64,000 nucleotides of DNA, from NCBI RefSeq assembly GCF_002968285.2, contig NZ_CP134400.1, forward strand, positions 744,001 through 808,000, given 5' to 3'. Position 1 is the stretch's first letter, and each line of letters begins with the position of its first letter. Source of the stretch: Mycobacterium sp. ITM-2016-00318. GTDB lineage: Bacteria > Actinomycetota > Actinomycetes > Mycobacteriales > Mycobacteriaceae. A program made the position numbers and the translations under genes. Shown piece after piece: positions 51,393-60,310 of this stretch. Under the pieces are notes generated by a model. It did no database searches. It was not told the DNA's origin and saw only the letters and a program-made list of their open reading frames with translations.

Positions 51393-51578
51393 CCTCTTGG
51401 ATTACCCGGGCAAGATCACTCGAATCACCTGGGCGGAAGCAGTTTGTCGGAGCCGTCAACGGGTACGCCGCTGAGGTCTGAAGTCCAGCCCGGTGCTTCG
51501 GAAGCTGCGTCTTCGAATTCATTCAGCAGGCTTCAAGAGCGCAGCTCGCGTGTGTCCACTAGAGACCTAGGACGCAAG

Positions 51579-51692
51579 ATGTGCGGCTTCTGTGGCGAGA
51601 TTCGCTTCGATGGTCGCGACCCGGACTTACCGGAGACCGCCGCGATGACTCGTGCCCTGGCCCCACGGGGGCCGGACGGCATCTCGGCGTGA
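51579..51692 (+). pseudogene. truncated N-acetylglutaminylglutamine amidotransferase (NAGGN synthesis) start
   Basis: 37 codons remain: MCGFCGEIRFDGRDPDLPET, AAMTRALAPRGPDGISA, then TGA. Cys2 is the glutaminase nucleophile, and the block is the beginning of the asparagine-synthase-like enzyme of the NAGGN osmolyte pathway. The rest of the roughly 590-residue protein and the GNAT partner gene are absent, and 40 bp later a YbdK-type ligase starts. Confidence 0.75.
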
Positions 51693-51731
51693 TGGAGATG
51701 TGGTTACAGGGACAGGGGATCGGAGCATGAC

Positions 51732-52880
51732 ATGCCTGAACCGACCCAGAGTCCTTCGGTAGGCGACACGCTCGGTGTCGAGGAGGAGTACCACCTCGTC
51801 GATCCGGCGGCCGGTGAATTGGCCACTCGCGCAGAGGTTCTCCCCAATGACGGGTATGTGAAGGGTGAACTGCAGGCCAGCCAACTCGAAATCGGGACGC
51901 GGGTGTGTCACCGGCTCACGGAGCTCCGCAGAGATTTGGTCAAGGCGCGCAAGGCGGCCGGCCGGGCGGCGGCACAATCGGGTGCGGCGATCATGGCCGC
52001 GGGAACGCACCCGTTCGCCCGATGGCGTGACTTGCAGCGTGTCCCGCTTCCGCGCTACGACGTCATGGCCAACCGCTTCGGGGCGCTGGCCGATCGGCAG
52101 AATATCTGCGGTCGTCATGTGCATGTCTCGGTGCCCGACCTGTCGACAGCCCTGACGATCATGAATCGGGCGCGCCCCTATCTACCGGCGCTCGCGGCGC
52201 TTTCGTCGAGCTCACCTTTCCACGAAGGGGTCGACACCGGGTTCGCCAGCTTCCGCACGATGTGGTGGTCGGTGTGGCCGACAGCCGGTATCCCGCCGGT
52301 GATGCCCTCTGTTGCGGCGTACGAGCAAGTGGTCGCCGACCTGACCGCGGGCGGGCTGATCGACGACGCGTCGACGCTGTACTGGGATGTCCGGCCGTCG
52401 ATCCATTACCCGACGGTGGAGTTTCGCGCGGCCGACGTCTGCCCGGACATCGAGGTTGCCGTGCTGTATGCCGGATTGGTGCGCTCGCTGGTCCGAACCC
52501 TCATGCGCGACCTGGAACATGACGTGCCCGAGCTGTCGGATGCCACTCTCACTGCGGCCAGGTGGCGGGCAGCGCGAGAGGGGATTCGCGGCGGACTGTG
52601 TGATCCGCTCAGCGGGGCGGTTCTCCCGGCCGCTGTAGTGATTCGCCGTGTGGTGGCGCAACTGGAACCGGACCTGCGCGAGCACGGTGAATTCAAGTTG
52701 GTGAACCGAATGGTCAACCGCGTGATCAACCGCGGTACGTCGGCCGACCGACAACGTGCGCAGTTCGCACGCCATGGAGACCTGCGTCAGGTGGTGCGGT
52801 CCCTTGTTGGCGAGACGATGCGCGGGGTGTGCTCGCCGGTCGAAGCGTCGGCCCACGTGAAGGGGTCTCCGTCGTCGTGA
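51732..52880 (+). CDS. carboxylate-amine ligase, YbdK/GCS2 family
   Basis: 382 residues: TLGVEEEYHLVDPAAGELAT, NDGYVKGELQASQLEIGTRV, AAIMAAGTHPFARWRDLQ, NICGRHVHVSVPD, RPSIHYPTVEFRAADVCPDI. These are the GVEEE(Y/F), E.....E and H.H blocks of ATP-dependent glutamate-cysteine ligase type 2. Family members couple a carboxylate to an amine; the physiological pair is unknown. It follows an amidotransferase stump and may once have served the same dipeptide pathway. Confidence 0.9.
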   Translation: MPEPTQSPSVGDTLGVEEEYHLVDPAAGELATRAEVLPNDGYVKGELQASQLEIGTRVCHRLTELRRDLVKARKAAGRAAAQSGAAIMAAGTHPFARWRDLQRVPLPRYDVMANRFGALADRQNICGRHVHVSVPDLSTALTIMNRARPYLPALAALSSSSPFHEGVDTGFASFRTMWWSVWPTAGIPPVMPSVAAYEQVVADLTAGGLIDDASTLYWDVRPSIHYPTVEFRAADVCPDIEVAVLYAGLVRSLVRTLMRDLEHDVPELSDATLTAARWRAAREGIRGGLCDPLSGAVLPAAVVIRRVVAQLEPDLREHGEFKLVNRMVNRVINRGTSADRQRAQFARHGDLRQVVRSLVGETMRGVCSPVEASAHVKGSPSS

Positions 52881-52936
52881 GGTGATGGGCGAGCCGAATC
52901 GCCAATACGCTGGTTCCCGAGAACTACGATGCGGTG

Positions 52937-53458
52937 ATGGCCACCAACGCCGACCTGGTGCAACACCCGGCGGTGTCCGCCGCCGTGGGTACGGCGGCGA
53001 TTGCCGTCGGTGCTGCCGAGTCCGCGTATCGCGTCGCCGAGAGACTTCCGGTCGTCGGGCCGCTGCTGCGGCGCAGTGTCGCCGGCCTGTCCGAGCGAGG
53101 CGACAGGTGGGTGACGCAGAGCGCCGACCAGTTCGCCGCCTTGGTCGGGGCCGTCGCGGCCCGGTTGGTCAACGTGGTTCTCGACGAGATGGATCTGAAT
53201 GCGCTCGTGCGCGAGCGCGTGGACATCGACGCACTCGCGGAAAATCTGAACATCGAGGCGGTGATCGACCGGGTCGACCTGATCGCGCTGGCCGACAAGG
53301 TGATTGAGGGCGTCGACCTGCCTGCGATCATTCGCGAGTCGACGAATTCGATGACCGCGGAGGTGATGACCGATGTTCGCACGCAGGGCGAGCGCGCCGA
53401 CGACGTCGTCTCGGGAATCGTCGACCGCGTGCTGGGGCGTGACCGGGCGAACCGGTGA
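52937..53458 (+). CDS. hypothetical protein with V-D-hydrophobic repeats, partner of an RDD gene
   Basis: 173 residues (ATNADLVQHPAVSAAVGTAA start). Residues 85-140 contain degenerate 12- to 13-residue repeats: EMDLNALVRERVDIDALAEN, LNIEAVIDRVDLIALADKVI, EGVDLPAIIREST. This pattern of DxxAL(V/A) occurs next to RDD membrane proteins in actinobacteria. There is no clear membrane segment. Its stop overlaps the next GTG by 4 nt. GTG at 52934 is an alternative start. Confidence 0.75.
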   Translation: MATNADLVQHPAVSAAVGTAAIAVGAAESAYRVAERLPVVGPLLRRSVAGLSERGDRWVTQSADQFAALVGAVAARLVNVVLDEMDLNALVRERVDIDALAENLNIEAVIDRVDLIALADKVIEGVDLPAIIRESTNSMTAEVMTDVRTQGERADDVVSGIVDRVLGRDRANR

Positions 53459-53910
53459 TCTCATCGGAGCCGGAAGCCGACGCGCTGCGAGCTGCCGGAA
53501 TCATCACCCGAGGATCGGCCGCCGTCATCGATCTGCTGGTGGTTCTGCTGATCATGGGCGTGCTGTACGGCGGCCTGGTGTTGGTGCGGCTGATCTATTC
53601 ACCCGCGGCGTTCAGCCTGCCGTCGCTCAATGCGGTGTTCTCGACGGTGATGACCTTCGCGGTCGCGGTGCTGTATCTCACGGGATGCTGGCGTGTCTCC
53701 GGCTCCACCGCGGGTGCGATGACGATGGGCTTGCGGGTCGTCGGGCGACGGTCGCACCGAATTAGCCTGCCTGTCGCGTTTCTGCGTGCGATCGGCTGCG
53801 TGATCTTCCCGATCGGCTTGCTATGGGCCGTCGTCGATCGGAAGCGAAGATCCCTGCACGACATCGTCTTTCGCACGCGAGTGGTCTACTCGCGGCCATT
53901 GTCCAGCTGA
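53455..53910 (+). CDS. RDD family membrane protein
   Basis: 151 residues with three membrane segments (AAVIDLLVVLLIMGVLYGGL, VFSTVMTFAVAVLYLTG, AFLRAIGCVIFPIGLLWAVV) and the family residues R..A..ID, T.G...MGLRVV and DRKRRSLHD. RDD proteins are thought to act in transport or envelope stress, without a defined activity. It is coupled to the preceding gene by a GTGA overlap. Confidence 0.88.
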   Translation: MISSEPEADALRAAGIITRGSAAVIDLLVVLLIMGVLYGGLVLVRLIYSPAAFSLPSLNAVFSTVMTFAVAVLYLTGCWRVSGSTAGAMTMGLRVVGRRSHRISLPVAFLRAIGCVIFPIGLLWAVVDRKRRSLHDIVFRTRVVYSRPLSS

Positions 53911-53968
53911 CACCGCGATGGTTACTTGGCGAGCAGCCAGTGGCAGCACTCGAACGAGGCGTCCTCGC

Positions 53969-55063
53969 TCAGGTGAAGACGAGCTGAAGCCCGTCATGTC
54001 GGCTGCCGGCCAGTCGAACCAGGGTTTCCGGCGCCTCAGACAGGGGCGTGTACTCGGTGATGATGTGCTTGGCGATGTCTTCGCCGTAGGCGGCCAGAAG
54101 CGCTAATGTCTCCGTGCTGAGGCGCTCGCGGTCCCATAGATGGCCGGTGCCGCGTGGCACCCGTCCGATCTGGGCACAGCGCAGGCTCAGTCCATTGTGG
54201 TGAAACTCCTCGCCCAGCCGGACTTCTTCGCATCCGCCCGGGTAGAACGCCAAGTCGATGACCGTGCCTTGAGGGCGCACTATGCGAAGGGCCAGAGCCA
54301 ATGTACTGGCCTGACCGCGACATTGGAATACGACGTCGGCGCCCCGGTCCCCGGCCCCGTGACGCCATTGGCTTTTCAGCACCACGGCTGGGTCGACATC
54401 GCCGGGATCGACGACGTCGAAGCCGAGGTCGGCCGCGATCTTGCGGCGTGACGGGGTGGGCTCGACGACGACTACCGATCCCGCGCCGTGCATGCGCGCG
54501 AACAGCGCGGTCAACAAACCCACCACGCCGGCGCCGGTGACAGCGACGCGACGACCGCGCACGCCGTCGTCGAGGCCGCGTACATCGGTGCCGTGGATGT
54601 CGGCGGCGGCGTGCAGCAATGCGTTTGCACAGATCGGTCCCATGTGTGCGGCGTAAATGCCCAACACCGGCTCGAATGAAGTCGGCAGTCTGACGAAACG
54701 GTCGGTCAGCGCGTCGGCGCGGTACGCGCTGCGGTGCCCGTAGGTCATGGCGACCAGGTCACCTGGCTGCACGGCAGCGGTCGCACTGTCCGTGACCCGA
54801 CCGACCTGCATGTAGCCGAATTTGTCGATCGGGTAGCCCGCGTCCGGGGCGCCCGGCATGAACAGGGCCAGCTCGGGATCCCATCTGCGGTGAAGCGCCG
54901 GGTTCGTGCCCTTCACCCAGCTGAGGTCGGTGCCGGTCGACAAGCCACTGAACACGGTCTCTACGTCGAACTGGCCGTCGCACAGGGCTCGCGGTGACAG
55001 TTCATCGCGCAGTGTGACAACGCCGCAACGCTCGACCACCACGGTGAATCGTCGGTCAGCCAT
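53969..55063 (-). CDS. MDR-family dehydrogenase without obvious structural zinc
   Basis: 364 residues. FSGLSTGTDLSWVKGTNPAL, GYMQVGRVTDSATAAVQPGD, nucleotide site VAVTGAGVVGLLTALFARMH with VVEPTPSRRKIAADLG, and VVFQCRGQASTLALALRIVR. The four-Cys structural loop is missing, and the catalytic Cys position is S/T-rich (GLSTGTD), as in the MDR enzymes that pair with Gfo/Idh/MocA partners in sugar pathways. It overlaps that partner gene by 8 nt. Confidence 0.85.
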   Translation of the reverse strand: MADRRFTVVVERCGVVTLRDELSPRALCDGQFDVETVFSGLSTGTDLSWVKGTNPALHRRWDPELALFMPGAPDAGYPIDKFGYMQVGRVTDSATAAVQPGDLVAMTYGHRSAYRADALTDRFVRLPTSFEPVLGIYAAHMGPICANALLHAAADIHGTDVRGLDDGVRGRRVAVTGAGVVGLLTALFARMHGAGSVVVVEPTPSRRKIAADLGFDVVDPGDVDPAVVLKSQWRHGAGDRGADVVFQCRGQASTLALALRIVRPQGTVIDLAFYPGGCEEVRLGEEFHHNGLSLRCAQIGRVPRGTGHLWDRERLSTETLALLAAYGEDIAKHIITEYTPLSEAPETLVRLAGSRHDGLQLVFT

Positions 55064-56030
55064 CGAGCCTCACAGGCCGGTTGTGCGCAGCGGAAGTCGC
55101 TATGGCGCAGGCTAATTGGTGGGTCCGCAGTGCTTCCTCGTAGTCCACCAGAACTCCGGCGCGAGCCGACCCGTTGCCGACCACGGCGTCGATGAAGGCG
55201 CGATCTGCGGCCCGTTTGGCGTCATCGGGTAGCAGACTGCGCTGCGTGGTTCCCTGCGCCGTCCTCGTGGTGATGCAGTCTTCGCGAAAGGTGACCGACA
55301 GGCCGTCTGCGTGGAGTTCGAGACCCGCTCGATGCTTCCAATCCACACAGCAGGCGGCGGTGACGGTTCCCACCGCTCCGGATTGCAACTGCAGTATTGC
55401 GACGGTGGCTCCGTCGATGTCGGCGTCCGGAGTGCCCGGCGGCGTGGCGTTGGCGTACGCGTTGACTTCGATGACGTCGCCGCAGAGCAGCCGAATCATG
55501 TCCAGCACATGCACCGCCTGTTCGACGATCTGACCGCCCGACAGCGCGCGCCTGCTCCACCAGGGCACAGGGGGAACGCGGTCGATCCATGACCCCGCCA
55601 CCAGCCGAACGGGTCGGCCGTCGAGTAGTTCGCGGACGAGATCGACGGCAGGCGAATAGCGCCAATGATGACCGACTGCGGTGACGACGCCGGCCTCGCG
55701 CGCCGTGTCGGCGATGCGCTCGGCGGTCGGTGCGTCCAGCGCCAGCGGCTTCTCAACGAACAACGCGGCGCCAGCGCCGAGCACCTGTTCCTCGATGGGG
55801 CCATGGGCATGCGGGGGCACACAGACATACACCGCATCCGGCGATGCGTTGAGCAGGCCCTCCGGGTCTGGGGCGACGGCGGCGCCCGTCATTTCGGAAA
55901 ACGACTGTGCGGCTGCCGTAACTGGGTCGGTCACCGCGACGATCCGGACATTGGGAAGTTGGCTGAGATGGCGCGCGTGGCGCAGAGCAACGCCACCGGC
56001 TCCCACAAACCCAACTGTGCACTCGGCCAA
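55056..56030 (-). CDS. Gfo/Idh/MocA family oxidoreductase
   Basis: 324 residues. Rossmann start VGFVGAGGVALRHARHLSQL, the family's EKPLALD (Lys of the active site), GHHWRYSPAVDLVRE and HVLDMIRLLCGDV. These enzymes oxidise or epimerise sugar, inositol or nucleotide-sugar hydroxyls with NAD(P). It precedes and overlaps the MDR gene, so the two probably act in one sequence. It diverges from the GpgS-like gene across about 110 bp. Confidence 0.88.
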   Translation of the reverse strand: MAECTVGFVGAGGVALRHARHLSQLPNVRIVAVTDPVTAAAQSFSEMTGAAVAPDPEGLLNASPDAVYVCVPPHAHGPIEEQVLGAGAALFVEKPLALDAPTAERIADTAREAGVVTAVGHHWRYSPAVDLVRELLDGRPVRLVAGSWIDRVPPVPWWSRRALSGGQIVEQAVHVLDMIRLLCGDVIEVNAYANATPPGTPDADIDGATVAILQLQSGAVGTVTAACCVDWKHRAGLELHADGLSVTFREDCITTRTAQGTTQRSLLPDDAKRAADRAFIDAVVGNGSARAGVLVDYEEALRTHQLACAIATSAAHNRPVRLDG

Positions 56031-56141
56031 AGTTCATTTTCTCCCGACTCGGCGACCGGCTCAGGGGTACCCTCTGCCTTCCGAAGCTACGCCACCCTTA
56101 GGGGTGGATTCTGACGTCGACGTAAGGGGTAGTTCGAAAAC

Positions 56142-57185
56142 ATGCGCGACGCGGATGAGCCCGCCCCGGTCGGGGCGGACCCCGAAATGTGGAACTGGCT
56201 GTCGCGGCGCAGCAGTCGCGGGACGTCATGGACGCTGAAGCGGGTTGTGCAGGCCAAAGGTGCACGGCGGATCAGCGTCGTGCTGCCGGCCCGCGATGAG
56301 GAGCACACCGTCGGGAACATCGTCGCGCAGATTCGGCGTCGGCTCGTCGAGGACGTCTGCCTGGTCGACGAGCTCATCGTCGTCGACTCCAGATCGCGTG
56401 ACGCCACCGCCGCGGTAGCCGCATCCGCCGGGGCAACCGTCTATCACCAGGACGAGATACTGCCTGAACAACCGAGAATGGACGGCAAGGGCGATGCCTT
56501 GTGGAAGGGGCTGGCGGCCAGCACCGGTGACATCGTCCTCTTCGTCGATTCTGACCTGCGCGACTTCACCACGCAGTTCATAGTCGGGCTGCTCGGTCCG
56601 TTGCTGTGTGAATCGGGCGTGGTGTTCGTCAAGGCGCACTACCTGCGCCCGCTGACGACTGATCAGGTCACCGTCCCCGGCGGTGGTGGCCGGATCAGCG
56701 AACTGGTGGCCCGGCCCCTGATCAACATGTTCTGGCCGCAGTTGGCCGGCTTCGTGCAGCCGCTCGCAGGCGAGTACGGGGGTTATCGGCACGTACTGGA
56801 ACAGATTCCGTTCGCCACCGGCTATGGCGTCGAGATCGCCATGCTTGTCGATCTGCTCGACCTTGTCGGACTGGACGCGATGGCACAGGTCGATCTGGGC
56901 ACACGCACCCACCGTCACCAAGACATCGAAGCGTTGGGGCGGATGGCCGCCCAGATCTTGCAGATCGCCGTCGCGCGACTCGAGCGAGAGCACCGCGGTG
57001 TCACCGACGCGCCAGTATCGCGATGGCTCTCCCAATTTCGCCACGACACGACGTCACCCGTGCATCATCAACTGATGATCTCCAACGTCGCTGTACAGGA
57101 AAGACCACCTCTTGCGGAGGTTCGCAACCCACTGACCACCGCGCCTGCCGGAGGCACGTGGCCGCTGGTGCACCAGCAGCCATGA
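56142..57185 (+). CDS. glucosyl-3-phosphoglycerate synthase-like glycosyltransferase
   Basis: 347 residues. The GT-A core follows GpgS (Rv1208): RRISVVLPARDEEHTVGNIV, VDELIVVDSRSRDATAAVAA, DGKGDALWKGLAAS, metal motif VLFVDSDLRDF, GGGGRISELVARPLINMFWP, VQPLAGEYGGYRHVLEQIPF, TGYGVEIAMLVDLLDLVGLD. GpgS transfers glucose from NDP-glucose to 3-phosphoglycerate for methylglucose lipopolysaccharide. This copy has a longer N-terminus and an unrelated tail, so it is a paralogue whose acceptor may differ. Its stop overlaps the next GT4 gene. Confidence 0.88.
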   Translation: MRDADEPAPVGADPEMWNWLSRRSSRGTSWTLKRVVQAKGARRISVVLPARDEEHTVGNIVAQIRRRLVEDVCLVDELIVVDSRSRDATAAVAASAGATVYHQDEILPEQPRMDGKGDALWKGLAASTGDIVLFVDSDLRDFTTQFIVGLLGPLLCESGVVFVKAHYLRPLTTDQVTVPGGGGRISELVARPLINMFWPQLAGFVQPLAGEYGGYRHVLEQIPFATGYGVEIAMLVDLLDLVGLDAMAQVDLGTRTHRHQDIEALGRMAAQILQIAVARLEREHRGVTDAPVSRWLSQFRHDTTSPVHHQLMISNVAVQERPPLAEVRNPLTTAPAGGTWPLVHQQP

Positions 57186-58345
57186 CTCCTACGGTATTGA
57201 TCAATGCGGGACCGTGGCTGACAGTGCCGCCGGTCGGCTACGGCGGTATCGAGAACATCATCGCGACCCTGATCCCGCAGCTACGCCGACGTGGCGTGCG
57301 CGTTATCCTCGCCACCGTCGGCAAGAGCGCCATCGACGTCGACGAACAGATCCACGCGTTCGAGGAGCCGCAGTTCGCCCACCTCGCCGAGCCCTACAAC
57401 GACGTCGTCGGTGTCGCAGCCGCGCATATGCTGCGCGTCGCCGCCGAACTGCGACGCCGTTCAGATATCGATCTGGTCCACGACCATATGGAGGTCTTCG
57501 GTCCGAGCATGCTCGCCGCCATGGGCTCCGATCGGCCGAGCGTCTTGCACACCCTGCACTGGGACCTGTCCAAGCACCGCGCTTTCTACGGCGGCTTCGG
57601 CAATTACGAGCACTTTCACGTCAATGGCGTGTCCGCCGAGCAATTGCGGCACGCGCCAGAAGGGCTTCGTCAGCACAGTCTCGGGCACGTCCATCTAGCT
57701 ACCCCGCTGGCGCATCACGCGACCCGTCGGCCTGCCCCGGCCAAGGGCGGTCATCTGGTTCTCGTCGCGCGCATCAACCGCAGAAAAGGGCAACACGTCG
57801 CCGCCCGTCTGGCGCAGCGGTGCGGGTGGGAGCTGGTGCTTGCCGGGCCGATCGGGCCCTACACCGCGCCGGACGAACTCGCCGCCGCGCCGGACGCCGA
57901 CCGCTACGCCGACGTGCGGTATTGGCGTGAGGAGGTCGCCCCGTATGTCGACGGCGATCAGGTGAGGTGGATCGGCAATGTGGAAGGCGCGGAACGTGAT
58001 CACCTTGTCGCGACCGCGCGGGCGACGCTCTTTCCGGTGTGCTGGGACGAACCGGGCGGTACCGCAGTCACCGAATCGTTGGCGCTCGGCACACCGGTCG
58101 TCGGTTACCGCCGTGGCTGCCTGCCCGAATTGATCGAACCCGGAACCGGATTGCTCGCCGAGTTCGGAGATGAAGCCGCCCTGGCACAGCTGGTCGCAAA
58201 TGTCGACACGCTTGATCCCGCCCACTGCCGTGCAACCGCGGAACGCCGCTTCACTCCGGCCGTCATGGCCGCGGCTTATCTCGGGCTCTACGAGCGGTGC
58301 ATGGCGGGCTCGCTTGCAGGTCAACGCTCCAAGGTCTCTGCGTAA
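57182..58345 (+). CDS. GT4-family glycosyltransferase
   Basis: 387 residues. N-terminal GPWLTVPPVGYGGIENIIAT, then LVHDHMEVFGPSMLAA, the donor domain start HLVLVARINRRKGQHVAARL, and the C-terminal FPVCWDEPGGTAVTESLALG with PVVGYRRGCLPELIEPGTG (E-x7-E nucleotide-sugar motif). It is coupled by ATGA to the GpgS-like gene and probably adds the next sugar to that enzyme's product. Confidence 0.9.
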   Translation: MTPTVLINAGPWLTVPPVGYGGIENIIATLIPQLRRRGVRVILATVGKSAIDVDEQIHAFEEPQFAHLAEPYNDVVGVAAAHMLRVAAELRRRSDIDLVHDHMEVFGPSMLAAMGSDRPSVLHTLHWDLSKHRAFYGGFGNYEHFHVNGVSAEQLRHAPEGLRQHSLGHVHLATPLAHHATRRPAPAKGGHLVLVARINRRKGQHVAARLAQRCGWELVLAGPIGPYTAPDELAAAPDADRYADVRYWREEVAPYVDGDQVRWIGNVEGAERDHLVATARATLFPVCWDEPGGTAVTESLALGTPVVGYRRGCLPELIEPGTGLLAEFGDEAALAQLVANVDTLDPAHCRATAERRFTPAVMAAAYLGLYERCMAGSLAGQRSKVSA

Positions 58346-58460
58346 AGATCAAGCGCCACCGCCGAAGTCGGCTCGTCCGGTCCGCCGAACGTGCGGCCAC
58401 TGCGAGAATCTGGGCGGATTTTCGCTGTGCATTCACGCTCGGCGAGATGAGGGCCCGCCG

Positions 58461-58952
58461 TCATCTCTCGACCTGCGACCGGATCCAATCGAGGTTGGCC
58501 TGCATGTTCTGCTGCCATTCGGCGATACGTCGCGTGACAATTCTCGCCTCTTTCTCCGGGTGCGCGGCGATGCCGACGGTCAACCCGGAGGGTCCCGGTC
58601 CCATCCGGCCCCACTGGCGGATCAGCACGCCGTCACTGGCCGGTTCCACCTCGAAACCCCAGGTGGCCCCGACACCGTCCGGCCCGCTGACGTTCCACAC
58701 CCAGCGGCGCTGATCCTCGACCTCGATGACCTCGCATACGGTCTCCCATTTTCCGAATGCGTCGTGCTGGCTGCGGCCACGAAAGCGAGCTCCGACCTTG
58801 ACGCTGTCAAAACCGTCAAGCCATTCCGCTGATTGCAGCTCCGCCGAGCACCGCGCGGGCAGAGTGATGTCGGTGACGTATGCCCATGCGGTGGGTACAT
58901 CGCAGCGAACGCGCTGTGTCACTTCTATCGTTGGCTGATCGCGGTATCGCAC
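58461..58952 (-). CDS. SRPBCC / polyketide cyclase-like protein
   Basis: 163 residues from GTG (RYRDQPTIEVTQRVRCDVPT). AWAYVTDITLPARCSAELQS, FRGRSQHDAFGKWETVCEVI, GVGATWGFEVEPASDGVLIR form the START-like barrel. The N-terminal extension in longer readings overlaps the divergent LLM gene and is Arg/Pro-rich, so I rejected it. Ligand unknown. It is convergent with the GT4 gene. Confidence 0.82.
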   Translation of the reverse strand: MRYRDQPTIEVTQRVRCDVPTAWAYVTDITLPARCSAELQSAEWLDGFDSVKVGARFRGRSQHDAFGKWETVCEVIEVEDQRRWVWNVSGPDGVGATWGFEVEPASDGVLIRQWGRMGPGPSGLTVGIAAHPEKEARIVTRRIAEWQQNMQANLDWIRSQVER

Positions 58953-59014
58953 TGTTGCAGCATGCCAAGAACGGGCGACCGGGCGGCCTGAACGACAAGA
59001 AAGCGGGGCACGAG

Positions 59015-60040
59015 GTGAAGGTTGGAACGATGATCGAGCCTCGTCTGCCGGGCGCAGCGGACTTCGCCGTGGCAGCCGAGGGGATCGGGGTCGATTCCCT
59101 GTGGGTGCCGGAGGTTTGGGGGTATGACGCGCTGACAGGACTGGCATACCTGGCGGCCAAGACGTCGACGATCAAACTGGGAACGTTCGTGGTCCAGCTG
59201 GGTTCGCGCAGTCCCGCACTGCTTGCGACCTCCGCGCTCAGCCTGCAGGAACTGTCGGGCGGCAGGTTTCTGCTGGGCGTTGGTACATCTGGACCCCGGG
59301 TGATGGAGGGGTGGCATGGTGTTCGATTTCGCAGGCCGGTAGAGACCACTAAAGAGACCATCGAGATCGTTCGGACCGTCAGCCGCGGAGACCGGCTCGA
59401 ACATCAAGGCGCGATCTATCCGCTTCCGCTGCCGGACAGCAGCGGTGCTGCGTTGCGGCCTCAGGTGCGACCGCAGCATGTGCCGGTCTATGTGGCGGCA
59501 ATGGGCCCACGAAACCTGCGGCTCACCGGCGAGATGGCTGACGGCTGGCTGGGCAACGCGTTCATACCCGAAGCCGCAGAAGTGTTTCTGGGTCCCCTGC
59601 GCGAAGGGGCAGCGCGCGCCGGCCGCGCGTTGTCCGACCTCGATCTTGTTGCGCCGGTCGCGGTCGAATTTCACGACGACGAAGCATCCGCCGATGCTGC
59701 GGCGCGCCGCCATGCCGACGGATACGCGTTCACCATCGGGGCGATGGGCACAAATGGCCGCAACTTCTATAACGAGGCGTTCGCCCGATTGGGTTACGGC
59801 GCAGAAGTCAGCACGGTCGCAAAACTCTGGCATAACGGTGAACGAGACGAGGCCCGCCGAGCAGTGCCGATCGACCTCGGCCGCCTCACGAATCTCCTTG
59901 GCACACCTGAGGGCATCGCCGCACGCGTACGGAAGTACACGGCGGCGGGGATAACGACGCTGCTGACAAAATTGGAGGGCAACAACCAGCGCCAGCTGGC
60001 GACGCTCGAACGACTGCTCGATATCGTCGCCAACGTGTGA
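59015..60040 (+). CDS. LLM-class F420/flavin-dependent oxidoreductase
   Basis: 341 residues from GTG (KVGTMIEPRLPGAADFAVAA). The luciferase-like barrel is shown by GVDSLWVPEVWGYDALTGLA, LGTFVVQLGSRSPALLATSA, LSGGRFLLGVGTSGPRVMEG and PVYVAAMGPRNLRLTGEMAD. In mycobacteria most such proteins use F420. It lies among sugar genes, possibly acting on a sugar-linked or lipid substrate; that is unproven. The ORF can be extended upstream by 45 codons through the divergent SRPBCC start. Confidence 0.85.
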   Translation: MKVGTMIEPRLPGAADFAVAAEGIGVDSLWVPEVWGYDALTGLAYLAAKTSTIKLGTFVVQLGSRSPALLATSALSLQELSGGRFLLGVGTSGPRVMEGWHGVRFRRPVETTKETIEIVRTVSRGDRLEHQGAIYPLPLPDSSGAALRPQVRPQHVPVYVAAMGPRNLRLTGEMADGWLGNAFIPEAAEVFLGPLREGAARAGRALSDLDLVAPVAVEFHDDEASADAAARRHADGYAFTIGAMGTNGRNFYNEAFARLGYGAEVSTVAKLWHNGERDEARRAVPIDLGRLTNLLGTPEGIAARVRKYTAAGITTLLTKLEGNNQRQLATLERLLDIVANV

Positions 60041-60310
60041 GCCGTCGCAAGCGCAATCCGGCCGGAAAGGTGCCGCGGAACGACTTGGGCGTTTCTGACT
60101 GACCGTGTCCAGACGGCGGTGCCGGTCATCGCGACAGGCGTCCCGTTGGCTTCCGTGCCGACCACCGCCGACGTCGCCGCAGCTCGCTAGGTGTATCGTT
60201 GAAGCAGTTGGTAATCCAGTCAGTCCGGAATGCATTCGCCGTCTTCCGCTTATCGCCGAGCAACCGCTCATGCCGGACACGCAGGTAGCAACCGTCAAAT
60301 CGGATTCACC

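Noticed and set aside
50958..51578. Long plus-strand frame leading into the amidotransferase stump
   Set aside because: It is antisense to the decarboxylase gene for most of its length; only the last 37 codons match a protein family.
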